From IMG/VR virus record IMGVR_UViG_3300025886_000077, positions 1 to 37,009 of that record: a stretch of DNA of 37,009 bases, one strand, 5' to 3'. The DNA is from a virus. A program made the position numbers and the translations under genes. How positions within the stretch are numbered: the first letter of the stretch is position 1; each line of letters begins with the position of its first letter. The notes below the pieces were generated by a model that searched no databases, was not told where the DNA came from, and was given only the letters and a program-made list of their open reading frames with translations. Positions 5,932 to 14,279 of this stretch are shown here, one piece after another.

Positions 5932-6417
5932 TCTTTTACCGCCCGGAGTAAAATAGAAACCTATTATAGCTCCCAGAGTGGTGATTGAGACAAGAGAAAT
6001 ATGTCCTGTCGTAATGGCTGTCGTGATGCCTTGGTCGATTGGCATTCTATAGAGTCCCCACAGGATGCTGATTTCTTTTGCTTGCTCTGGTGGTATGAAT
6101 GTGATGAGTTCAACTGTTGGGTAGAGGGTACAGAGAATTGAAACTGTGGCAAAGTTGAGCATCCCGATAAGAGCAATAATCCTACGAGTAGTACGGGTAA
6201 ATATAGTTGCTTCTGGGTCATTGCTTGCGTCTCCGAATATAGCCTTTTGAAACTCAAGATCAGCACCTTTCATCTGCATATCTCGAATCAGTTCTCTTTT
6301 AGCCTCAGCTTCCTTAGCTTCGTTGCGGGCCTGTACAGCACCACCAAGCATCTTCAGCATCGAACCCATGCCGGTAGCACCGAGGGTCGATAGTAACATT
6401 GTAATCAATCCAAACAT
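5929..6417 (-). CDS. Three-span membrane protein, holin-like
   Basis: The 162-residue product has hydrophobic segments at about 3-26, 79-108 and 138-156, with an Ala/Glu/Lys/Arg-rich helix (27-60) between the first and second, and a short basic C-terminus. This resembles the three-span holins of tailed phages and gene-transfer agents, which form lesions in the inner membrane at lysis; I infer the function from topology and from neighbours that look like spanins. A minor virion or injection membrane protein is the alternative. The ribosome site GAGG sits 6 nt before ATG 6417, and the upstream gene ends one base earlier. A second frame inside this gene encodes a lipoprotein candidate. Confidence 0.6.
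   Translation of the reverse strand: MFGLITMLLSTLGATGMGSMLKMLGGAVQARNEAKEAEAKRELIRDMQMKGADLEFQKAIFGDASNDPEATIFTRTTRRIIALIGMLNFATVSILCTLYPTVELITFIPPEQAKEISILWGLYRMPIDQGITTAITTGHISLVSITTLGAIIGFYFTPGGKR
5964..6221 (-). CDS. Nested lipoprotein, outer-membrane spanin candidate
   Basis: Wholly inside the holin-like gene, in another frame of the same strand, an 85-residue frame starts at ATG 6221 with GGAG 9 nt upstream. It begins with a classical lipoprotein signal: MTQK, a Leu/Val stretch, then L-L-S-G-C-S with lipobox C21. Serine at +2 predicts sorting to the outer membrane. The mature part (about 65 residues) is polar, rich in Gln, Ser and Pro, with two more cysteines (C-G-D-S-I-E-C). Small lipoproteins nested in another lysis gene are known (lambda Rz1 inside Rz). 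Here the host gene is not the spanin partner but the membrane protein 162 residues long, with the single-span coiled-coil protein two genes on. A chance hydrophobic frame opposite a membrane segment is the alternative, but the signal, lipobox and ribosome site together make that less likely. Confidence 0.6.
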   Translation of the reverse strand: MTQKQLYLPVLLVGLLLLSGCSTLPQFQFSVPSTQQLNSSHSYHQSKQKKSASCGDSIECQSTKASRQPLRQDIFLLSQSPLWEL

Positions 6418-6418
6418 A

Positions 6419-6688
6419 TTAAACCTCTACTTTAAGCTCTTCTATTTTTAACACCCAAGTTGTAGGTATTGCAATATGAGCGCCTCCCTCGTTTAACTGA
6501 CTATCCTTTTCGACTATCCTTGAACGCATTACAATTACTTTATTGTCATCATGGTGAATTAGCCAGCCTACCTCTTGACAAGTGGCGGGTTCGTGTGCTA
6601 CAATATCTTCTATTCCAGTCCACGCCCCATCACTGTCTTGAGCGTCCTGCCAAGTCAACCGTACCATAGGTATGTTGTCTATGTTCAT
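6419..6688 (-). CDS. Unknown small protein, 89 residues
   Basis: I chose the ATG at 6688, preceded by AGGAG 6 nt away; the in-frame ATG at 6721 would overlap the tailspike gene and has no such site. The product has a beta-rich look: V-R-L-T-W-Q-D-A near the N-terminus, then C-Q-E-V-G-W-L-I, a D-D-N-K-V-I-V-M strand and an I-P-T-T-W-V-L-K-I-E strand at the end. Small phage proteins with W-x-D-A and G-W-L-I blocks are common in marine phages, often near lysis or tail genes; function is unknown. No membrane segment. Confidence 0.72.
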   Translation of the reverse strand: MNIDNIPMVRLTWQDAQDSDGAWTGIEDIVAHEPATCQEVGWLIHHDDNKVIVMRSRIVEKDSQLNEGGAHIAIPTTWVLKIEELKVEV

Positions 6689-6704
6689 TAAGTCTCCTTT
6701 TATT

Positions 6705-8357
6705 TTATACTTTCCAAGCAATTTCTTTAGTAAGTCTTGAAGTCATAGATTTTGCAACATCTCTTTTAATGATGTTGGTAGTATGGAAGGTTATATCAGT
6801 ATCTGCAAGAGCCATTGCTTCATCAAAAGTTGCGGTAGGTGCATACTCAAATAAAGTTGTGTCTCCTAGCTTCTCTAAACCATAATAATAGTTATTATCT
6901 ATAGTCACTTCGTCTAAATCAGAAGGGTTTATGTTAATAATAATATACTCTTCGCCGCTTGTACGTGGCGCACCTAAGTATACAAAACTATTTCCTTTTA
7001 TAGTTACATTATTAGTGACACCGACATGTAATCTAATACAAGTACCTTCTTCTTCTATAAAGAAAGTATTGTTTTTTATAGTGCCTCCGTTACTTTCAAT
7101 TACATAAAGACTAATAGCTAGAGTATCTCCATTAATACCAAAGTTATTATTACCTGCATTTTTAAAGATGTTATCTTCAATAACAAAAGGAGTATTTTGC
7201 ATATCATTTAAAACCATAAAATCTTGATACTTTTCAAATTTATTACCGATACAATTAAACTCAGTAGCTTTCATACTTGTTGTATCAAGTACTTGGTTTG
7301 AGGTGTTATTCTGCATCTCAGCATTGCCCACAAAGGTATTATAATTAAAATTAACTACAGTAGTATTTTCAGGGTAAAGAGTTGACCTGTAAAACTCTAT
7401 AGTATCACCCCTACCTGTATTATTATTAAACGTATTCCCTATTATATTTATAAGGTTTGTTGTTCGTCCTGCTTGGGTGGTAGTAGCGGGTCTAATTGTG
7501 TCTATTATTCTGTTTGACTGTATATTCGTAGCTTCAAAGTTAAACGTGTTCCCAATAAAGTGCATCTCATTAAAATACTCAGGCTGCATAACTATAGTAT
7601 CGCCAGACATACCATCTGAAAAAGTATAATTAACTGTATTTTTACTGAAAAACAATTTTGATACTTGACTGTTAACTGCGTTCTGCCTACCTGCAAAAGC
7701 AAACATAGCTAATCTATCATCATCGGTTGCGGGAGCAACTAAATTAAACGTATTATTTTCTACGACTACTCCTATTTGATTAGAAAGAGTTAGTGCCTTC
7801 TGATCTACAATATTAAACTCACAATTCTTTATTTCGACTGAAGCTATATTTGATATGCCAGCATAGACTCCACCTCGAACTATATCAATTTCTGTACCTA
7901 GTTGTGTAAAAGTGCAGCCGTCAACTATAAACTTATAGAAAGTAGAAGCACTGTTAGATTGTGTGTTATATATAAAGCTTTGACTTACAGCAGTGGTAGC
8001 GCCATTTCTGAATTGTATGTTCTTTACAGTATACACGTCATCGTTGCTACTACCGTTGACATTATTAAACCCTAACAAATAGTCTTCATTTACAGGCATC
8101 TCAAACACTACAGTTTCATCTCCATACGCCTCCATAGAAATATGCTCAGTAGGAGTATCAAACTCCATGTAAATTAAAGTTTCAGCTACAGGGCCATAAG
8201 ATAGCTCAGTTGTATAAGTCCCTGCCCTAAAGACTATTTTATCTGCGGGGGTAAAAGCTCCTATTGCTTGAACCGAAGCCACAGTAGCTTTAGGTGTACT
8301 TAACGACAGCCCGTCATTAGAGTCGTTGCCGTCTTTTGCTATATAAAAATCAGTCAT
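6705..8357 (-). CDS. Right-handed beta-helix tailspike-type protein
   Basis: The 550-residue product begins directly with F-Y-I-A-K-D-G-N-D-S-N-D-G, the opening found in many secreted or phage beta-helix proteins, and then shows repeated short strands with Asn/Ile/Phe ladders (for example I-K-N-N-T-F, I-K-G-N-S-F, I-I-G-N-T-F, I-D-N-N-Y-Y) spaced about 20-30 residues through to about 490. This is the pattern of a parallel beta-helix as in tailspikes and pectate-lyase-like depolymerases. It would bind or cut a surface polysaccharide. No catalytic residues can be assigned by eye, and no recognisable virion-anchoring domain precedes the helix. AAGGAG lies 6 nt before ATG 8357. It follows the ejection-protein genes, far from the main fibre gene. 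Confidence 0.78.
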   Translation of the reverse strand: MTDFYIAKDGNDSNDGLSLSTPKATVASVQAIGAFTPADKIVFRAGTYTTELSYGPVAETLIYMEFDTPTEHISMEAYGDETVVFEMPVNEDYLLGFNNVNGSSNDDVYTVKNIQFRNGATTAVSQSFIYNTQSNSASTFYKFIVDGCTFTQLGTEIDIVRGGVYAGISNIASVEIKNCEFNIVDQKALTLSNQIGVVVENNTFNLVAPATDDDRLAMFAFAGRQNAVNSQVSKLFFSKNTVNYTFSDGMSGDTIVMQPEYFNEMHFIGNTFNFEATNIQSNRIIDTIRPATTTQAGRTTNLINIIGNTFNNNTGRGDTIEFYRSTLYPENTTVVNFNYNTFVGNAEMQNNTSNQVLDTTSMKATEFNCIGNKFEKYQDFMVLNDMQNTPFVIEDNIFKNAGNNNFGINGDTLAISLYVIESNGGTIKNNTFFIEEEGTCIRLHVGVTNNVTIKGNSFVYLGAPRTSGEEYIIININPSDLDEVTIDNNYYYGLEKLGDTTLFEYAPTATFDEAMALADTDITFHTTNIIKRDVAKSMTSRLTKEIAWKV

Positions 8358-8366
8358 GATGACTCC

Positions 8367-8639
8367 TTATGTGAAACGAGTTTCGCTAATGTATACTTTG
8401 CTTGTGCCGATTGTCGTAGTCTGATCTGTAGCCGATCCACTAATTTTGAATCTGTCACAAAGTACAAGCTCTTTAATAGTGTTAATTGAAAAAGTTTCAA
8501 TGAGTACATAATCAGTACCGTTTAAACTTGCGTAAAGGTGTACATTGGTATCGCCTTTTACGATCTGAATAATACCTTGACCGCCTGCATTTTTCATGTT
8601 AGGGTTAAATTCTGTACCTACTGCTAATTGTGTTGCCAT
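8367..8639 (-). CDS. Small beta-rich protein, 90 residues, possibly virion-associated
   Basis: The sequence alternates hydrophobic and polar residues with few helix formers (V-H-L-Y-A-S-L-N-G-T-D-Y-V-L-I, then F-K-I-S-G-S-A and T-S-K-V-Y-I-S), suggesting a small beta-sandwich. A 'sequence of measured sample' layout with N-G-T-D-Y is often seen in small phage structural proteins, but I do not recognise a family. It lies between the ejection protein and the tailspike, so a role linking the spike to the virion is possible. It has no signal peptide. The ribosome site is GAGG upstream of ATG 8639. Confidence 0.68.
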   Translation of the reverse strand: MATQLAVGTEFNPNMKNAGGQGIIQIVKGDTNVHLYASLNGTDYVLIETFSINTIKELVLCDRFKISGSATDQTTTIGTSKVYISETRFT

Positions 8640-8662
8640 AATGTGTTGCCTCTTATTGGTTA

Positions 8663-8860
8663 TTAAATATCAAAGTCTGTGTTGGTAAAAATTATAACTG
8701 ATTTAACCCAGTCTAAAACTCCCACCGCTTCTGTCGGACTGATTGCTCCGTCCTCAACGTGAGTTGTTATAAGTTCTAATATAGCCATATACATTGCGTC
8801 AGTCTTTCCGTCTGTACGTGCGAAGGCTTTGTGGTCTTTTATGTTTTTAATGTCAGGCAA
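8663..8860 (-). CDS. Unknown small protein, 65 residues, TTG start
   Basis: The frame starts at TTG 8860, with GGGGAG 6 nt upstream formed by the last codons of the 1805-residue gene; the first ATG in frame (residue 23) would leave a 43-residue remnant, so TTG is preferred. The product is helical and acidic with hydrophobic faces (M-A-I-L-E-L-I-T-T-H and V-G-V-L-D-W-V-K-S-V-I-I-F). No membrane segment of full length and no family recognised. Confidence 0.6.
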   Translation of the reverse strand: MPDIKNIKDHKAFARTDGKTDAMYMAILELITTHVEDGAISPTEAVGVLDWVKSVIIFTNTDFDI

Positions 8861-8861
8861 A

Positions 8862-11800
8862 TTATTCTCCCCGTTCCATATTGCGTGTATGCTGTAGTTT
8901 CTGTACTATTACAGCGGCAGAAAACAAAGCATTAAGTTTATCATCGTTTAATAATTTATCTTGTAACTGCGTTCTACTCATATTATTAAGTTCATCTAAA
9001 GTATACCCAGCCGCCTGAGCCGCCTTCGGGCCGAACTGTTTGTTCTCTAATACACTTCTAGCTGTACTTTCAATTACTTGGAATAAGCCTTGTGCGCCTG
9101 TTGAACTAACCTGACTTTCTTTAGGTAAGTTACCACCAGCAGATTCAATTTTAGAAATATCAACCATGCCAGTTTTAAACTCTTCTTTCGGTAAGTTTAA
9201 ATCAGCCATCTCATAATCAAAAGCTCCGCTTTCTAAGGCTGAGTTTACAGAATTCACTACTTCATCTGTGACTTCAATATTCTGAGCTGCATTATAATCT
9301 GCAACTCGATCTTCAAGCGGGCGATCTTCAGCATTATAATCTCTAGCCCAGAGCATTGACCAATCTCTTTGACTTGGCTGACCACCTTCATTAAACATCA
9401 TACGTTTATCTGCCTTATCAAACGTACTAGCATTGATAGATTTGTACTGCTCAGGTCGGAATAAGATATAAGAGTCGCTAGTCTTTTCACCTTTCAATGA
9501 AGGCTCGACCATATTACGATACTTAATAGAATCAAAACCCATGTCTTCTAAAAGCTTTTGTAGCTTTTTAGTTAGCGTCACTTGTCGTAAGCTGCTTGTT
9601 AGTAACTGCTCTGAACTGTTAAAGATGTCAGGGAGAGCAGGAACTTCTAAAGCATCTACCATTAAAACATTTAATCTATCTTGGAATTTCTTAGGTATCT
9701 TCTTCCCTAATCCAGACTTGAGTGCGTCCATAAGTTGATCAGAAGATGAGCTTAAAAGGTTCTCTGCTGACCAGTTAGAAGCGTCTGTAGGGAAGACCAA
9801 TGGGTTCTTAACGTTCACATAGCCTTTCATTATACTAACGCTAGGCATGTCACTAGAAGGCGCTAAGTCCATTGAGCCTACTTGATCTAGTTCATCTGAA
9901 GTTATGTTATCAAAGTCTACATCTTCCATAGTCATCCCCTCACGACGAGCCTGCTCATCTGCAAAGAACCTATCCATTTCAGAACGTTCCATTTTACCAC
10001 CACCAGAGCCGGGGATTGATAATACGTCTTCAGCTTTACGGTCGTTGATCCCTCTGGCTGCCATGTAGTTTGCTTGGCCTTCAGTACCTACGTGTACACC
10101 CATTTCTCTAGGGGATACAAATGCTACCTCAAAGTCTTTTTCTGCGAAGTCAGAGATGCCTCGGAACTTAGGAGTCTTTTCAATAGATGATGCTAAGTAA
10201 GCGTCGAGGTTTTTAAGCCTTGCATCGTCAGAGATTCCGCTTGCTTGACCTACTTCTGTTCGAGGCGAATCAGCTTGCATAGACTTTAAAGTTGTCATCA
10301 GTTCAGCGTTATCAGAATTGTTAGCAATGTAGTTAGTTATAATCTTACGTCTACCTTCATCGGTAATCTCATCAGAAGGTATAAACTTACTATTCCTAGC
10401 AAAAATATCTATAACGTCTTCTAGTCCTTGTACCTGTTCTAACTTATCTGAAGGCGCTAACGTACTTACGTGTGCTTTAGACGCTTCACGAGCTTCCGTT
10501 AGATAGAAAGCAATATCTGCAAACAAGCTCTGGTCAGGATCAGCTTCATCGCCCATCTCAGCTTGATAACTAAAATCGTCTATCTCATCTTGAGTGTATC
10601 CACGAGAGATCTGGAAGTCTTCGCCGTATTCTCCATTACTCTTTTCCTGTATAGCTAAAGTTTCTTTAGAATAAGGCTTGACATCTTGATCCTTTTCCCT
10701 TAAAATAGTCTTCATACTTAACGCTATGTATTCCTCAAGCTCTTCTTCACCACCAAACTCATCTGCTTGTGAGCCAGCAATAGCTCCGAAGTCAGCTTGG
10801 TCTGGGTCGTAAAACTCATCAGCCTGTCCTTTAGCGCCGCTTAAACCAGCAGACTCTTTAATACTATCGACAGCATCGTTAATTAATCGAGGATCTAAGA
10901 TGCCATCTGTTGCATCATTAATAGTCTCAGCTAAGTAACCTGAAAGCTTTGTAGCCCCTTTAGTTACAAGTGAACCGACACTAAAGCCTTGTCGCTCTAC
11001 TTTCTGAGGGTCGAGTTCGTCCATGAAAGCTGAGCCAGCTTGGTAGTTGTACGGCAAACCAGTGACTTTATTAATTCTTTCATCTGGTTCTTTAGGAGCG
11101 TTAGGTACTTCAACAACACCGCCTTTAAGGAACTGTTGTCGTTGTATGTCATACTCAAACTTAGGAACAAAACCTTTTAAGTCTTTATCTCTTTCACGCA
11201 ACATGGTTTTATACTTACGCATGTTCTCAGGGCCAACTACAGTAGAGCCTGCCGCAAAGAAAGGAATCTTAGTGCCTAATACTTGATTATATTTACCGTA
11301 AGCTAAACCTAAAGCGTCAGTAGCTATAGGCCCAAAAGGTGCAGTAGCATATCCGGTTATCGTGCCTGAATACTTTGCAGCATCACCGGCCCGTTGTAAG
11401 TTGTCAAAAAGTAAACCGTTACCACCCCAACGCTTTATAGCTGAAAGACGAGCCTCTGTAGGCGTGGTGTCTCTTTCACTTTTACCATTACTGCGGTAGT
11501 AATTAGTCATGCGAGCTGTTTCAGTCATTAACAAACCAGCCATTGCCAGCTTAGGTACGTTGCGTCCTGCGTCTTTTGTTACAGCTTTAGCAGCCCCTTT
11601 AAGGATTGTGTTTGTAAATGCTGCGGGGTAGCCTAATAGTTGGAAAGCTATTGTAGTTCTAGGGTTAGTGTGTAGTAGCGGCTTTAAACCTGACATTGCA
11701 GAGGGCTGTAAGATTACTGAGTTAGTATATCGTGCAGCTCCGTTATTTATTTGACCAGTAAAAGCGTCTTCTTTTTTAGCGCCTCCTTTAAACCAAGCAA

Positions 11801-14279
11801 TACCGTCATCAGGGTCGATGTTAAGTTCCAAGAGTTCGCCCCTTAAAGTCTCAATGCGTGGTGTAGGAGGTTGATTACCATGGATTGCAAGCTTCTCTAT
11901 ATTTTCTTCAATCAAGTTCCTACCGCTTATATACGAAGTTGTCTGTACAAACTTAGTCCACTGATCTAGGAAGTTCATGCGGAAAAACTTATTACTTACT
12001 TTCTGCATAGTGTCTGAAGCAAAATCGTCACCACCTAAGCGGTTCCCTGCTTGAGATTGTGCTTGCTCCATTGCGAGGCTATGTTTCTTTAACTCTCTAA
12101 AAGCTTCATTAGCTGTCATGCCTTTCTTGGTCATTAGCTCAGAATGTAAATCACCTGTCATCTTTTTAAAGCTTAACTCAGATGCTTCAGCAAAACCTTT
12201 AACAGAGTTTAACACTCCAGCTTTACCGATGTTAATAAATACTTCTGTTAAACTACCAATAGTCGCTAAAGGTAGTAGAGCTAAACGTGTACCGAGTGAA
12301 TAGGTATCTGCTGCTGTCTGCATCTTTGAACCATAACGCTCCATGTTTTCACCAGTAGCAGATCTATAAAGCTCTCGAATTTGTTCCCGCTCTTTCTTAT
12401 CAAGAGTTTTACCAGCAGATTTCATTTCTTTTACAATGGGATTAATCCACTGACTCATAAATTCTTTTTCATTAGAAGCCATCAATACTTTCTTTTTAGC
12501 CAGAGCTTTACCAGCTTGATAGTTATAATCCGCAGTCATGCCAATTAAATCAGTATTTAAAAAATCTGTAAATACAGAATCATCTTCAAATGTAAACTTA
12601 CGTTTAGCCGCAAAGAACTGACCGCCTGAACCGCCGTCGAGTTGATTTTCAATATCTAACATGCTCTCTGTAATTCGTTTAGCTTCGGCTGCATTTTTAG
12701 CTTCACCAGATTTCATGAGTAGTAATTCAAATCTTTCAGGGTCAGATTCAATAGCTTTCCTATTCCACATACGGGGAATATAGTTTTCTATTTTATTAGC
12801 TATAACGCCTTCAGAGTATAATTGATCACCTATAGTTTTATATAGACCTTGAATCTGTTTAGCTGCAATACCTATTTCTTTTGGTACGCCTTTAAAGTCT
12901 CCACGAATAGCTTGGTTTAGTAGATCGTTAACCTTGTCTGAGACATCACCTTTAATTGTATTTAAAGCTAAAGGCTCTACGATTTTTAAGTATCGTGTAT
13001 TAAACTCGCCCGTGTATCGTGCTTGAGCTTCGCTTAAATCCATCCCAATACGTGTTTTAGTTTTTCCAAAGCCTTCTGCAAACTCATGACTTAAACGTGT
13101 TTGTAAAGTCTTAGCTGTTTTAGAGAACTTAGTATATGGAGTTAAGACTCCAGCACTCTTACCAAATAAATTACCAGTTAAGTCTGTAGTAAACTGCCAG
13201 ACACTAAAAGCTAATTTATTTTTAATCTGCTCGCCAGTAGCGCCAGAGTTTAATGCTCCAGTTACTACCGCTTTAAATTCTTCTTTAGTGGCATCACCGC
13301 CACCTATGTCGTTTACAAAATCGTTAACAACATTATCTACATCCACGTCTTTCATGTTTATCACAGACCCTTCAGGGCCTTCTAGTAAACGATCAGCAGC
13401 GTTGACAACCTTACTACCACTAGCCGGTATCCATTCACCGTCGATGCCTTCATCAAACAAAACCATACCTTTACTTTCACTCATTACAGGCGCTTTTTCC
13501 AAATCATCAGCAAGTCTTTTAGTCGCATACTTACTAGCTACTTTACCTATACCGTATGAAAGAGCACCACCCATTAATGCACCTGCTCCAGTTGCCGTAG
13601 CTGCTTGACCTAAATCAATGCCATCTTTACGCTCGCCAATTTCAACCTCAAGATCTTGAACTGCTAAGTCTTGGATGCCTGAAATAGCGCCTGTATAAGC
13701 AGCAGTGCTCTTAATGGGGTTGGATGATGCCTTAGCTAAGACTTTAGCAAGCGCTGTTTTAGCCCCAGCACGTACAGAAGCTTGCGCCGTAGCGCCTCCC
13801 ACATTACCGAATATTAAAGAAAGAGCAGTGGGTAATGTTTCGAAGTTAGCTAGTACGTCCATGCCGTAGTCTTTAGCAGCGTCAATCGTTTCTTTTGTTC
13901 CTGTAACTTCAGTGTCTTCCCACTTAGCTCTGAGATCTCTATAAGCTCGTTTAACATCTTCAGGTGCGTCCGACAAAGCAGCAGCTTTACCCGCTACAGC
14001 AGTGATGCGTAAAAAATCATCACGCAAGAACTCAGCAGGGCCTGAATCACTGTCAAGCATTTTAGTTGCAAAGTCTTGATGATCACCTAAGTAAGAGGTT
14101 AGAATATCATAATCTCTAACGACTTCAGAATCATTTTCAAAGTTGGTTACAGTCGGGCGCTTGTAAGAGGTTACTCTATTTATTTCTTCCTCAGATAATA
14201 AAGGCTCTGTAGGCCCACCCTCAAAGTTATCTAAACTAGAGTGCATCTGTTCCATTCTACTTAATAAGGTATCTGACAT
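8862..14279 (-). CDS. Large internal virion/ejection protein with ADP-ribosyltransferase and lytic transglycosylase domains
   Basis: The 1805-residue product holds the place of T7 gp16, the largest core protein injected with the DNA. Order of parts: acidic N-terminus (1-100); Ala/Gly-rich amphipathic helices (about 140-250) suited to crossing membranes; a long helical body (about 350-1000) with N-Y-I-P-R-M-W near 500 and a T-N-P-R-T-T-I-A-F block near 873, as in large polyvalent phage proteins; an acidic linker (about 1150-1250); an ADP-ribosyltransferase-like domain (about 1377-1620) with H1396 in G-V-H-V-G-T, Y-V-N-V-K-N-P-L at 1487, G-F-D-S-I-K-Y at 1581 and F-R-P-E-Q-Y-K-S-I at 1607; and a C-terminal transglycosylase-like domain with E1712 in I-E-S and G-A-Q-G-L-F-Q at 1728. 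In T7 the transglycosylase is N-terminal, so the order is reversed. It overlaps the 630-residue gene by one base. Confidence 0.85.
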   Translation of the reverse strand: MSDTLLSRMEQMHSSLDNFEGGPTEPLLSEEEINRVTSYKRPTVTNFENDSEVVRDYDILTSYLGDHQDFATKMLDSDSGPAEFLRDDFLRITAVAGKAAALSDAPEDVKRAYRDLRAKWEDTEVTGTKETIDAAKDYGMDVLANFETLPTALSLIFGNVGGATAQASVRAGAKTALAKVLAKASSNPIKSTAAYTGAISGIQDLAVQDLEVEIGERKDGIDLGQAATATGAGALMGGALSYGIGKVASKYATKRLADDLEKAPVMSESKGMVLFDEGIDGEWIPASGSKVVNAADRLLEGPEGSVINMKDVDVDNVVNDFVNDIGGGDATKEEFKAVVTGALNSGATGEQIKNKLAFSVWQFTTDLTGNLFGKSAGVLTPYTKFSKTAKTLQTRLSHEFAEGFGKTKTRIGMDLSEAQARYTGEFNTRYLKIVEPLALNTIKGDVSDKVNDLLNQAIRGDFKGVPKEIGIAAKQIQGLYKTIGDQLYSEGVIANKIENYIPRMWNRKAIESDPERFELLLMKSGEAKNAAEAKRITESMLDIENQLDGGSGGQFFAAKRKFTFEDDSVFTDFLNTDLIGMTADYNYQAGKALAKKKVLMASNEKEFMSQWINPIVKEMKSAGKTLDKKEREQIRELYRSATGENMERYGSKMQTAADTYSLGTRLALLPLATIGSLTEVFINIGKAGVLNSVKGFAEASELSFKKMTGDLHSELMTKKGMTANEAFRELKKHSLAMEQAQSQAGNRLGGDDFASDTMQKVSNKFFRMNFLDQWTKFVQTTSYISGRNLIEENIEKLAIHGNQPPTPRIETLRGELLELNIDPDDGIAWFKGGAKKEDAFTGQINNGAARYTNSVILQPSAMSGLKPLLHTNPRTTIAFQLLGYPAAFTNTILKGAAKAVTKDAGRNVPKLAMAGLLMTETARMTNYYRSNGKSERDTTPTEARLSAIKRWGGNGLLFDNLQRAGDAAKYSGTITGYATAPFGPIATDALGLAYGKYNQVLGTKIPFFAAGSTVVGPENMRKYKTMLRERDKDLKGFVPKFEYDIQRQQFLKGGVVEVPNAPKEPDERINKVTGLPYNYQAGSAFMDELDPQKVERQGFSVGSLVTKGATKLSGYLAETINDATDGILDPRLINDAVDSIKESAGLSGAKGQADEFYDPDQADFGAIAGSQADEFGGEEELEEYIALSMKTILREKDQDVKPYSKETLAIQEKSNGEYGEDFQISRGYTQDEIDDFSYQAEMGDEADPDQSLFADIAFYLTEAREASKAHVSTLAPSDKLEQVQGLEDVIDIFARNSKFIPSDEITDEGRRKIITNYIANNSDNAELMTTLKSMQADSPRTEVGQASGISDDARLKNLDAYLASSIEKTPKFRGISDFAEKDFEVAFVSPREMGVHVGTEGQANYMAARGINDRKAEDVLSIPGSGGGKMERSEMDRFFADEQARREGMTMEDVDFDNITSDELDQVGSMDLAPSSDMPSVSIMKGYVNVKNPLVFPTDASNWSAENLLSSSSDQLMDALKSGLGKKIPKKFQDRLNVLMVDALEVPALPDIFNSSEQLLTSSLRQVTLTKKLQKLLEDMGFDSIKYRNMVEPSLKGEKTSDSYILFRPEQYKSINASTFDKADKRMMFNEGGQPSQRDWSMLWARDYNAEDRPLEDRVADYNAAQNIEVTDEVVNSVNSALESGAFDYEMADLNLPKEEFKTGMVDISKIESAGGNLPKESQVSSTGAQGLFQVIESTARSVLENKQFGPKAAQAAGYTLDELNNMSRTQLQDKLLNDDKLNALFSAAVIVQKLQHTRNMERGE

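Noticed and set aside
6689-6721. ATG 6721 as start of the 89-residue gene
   Set aside because: It would overlap the tailspike gene without a ribosome site, while ATG 6688 has AGGAG at good spacing.
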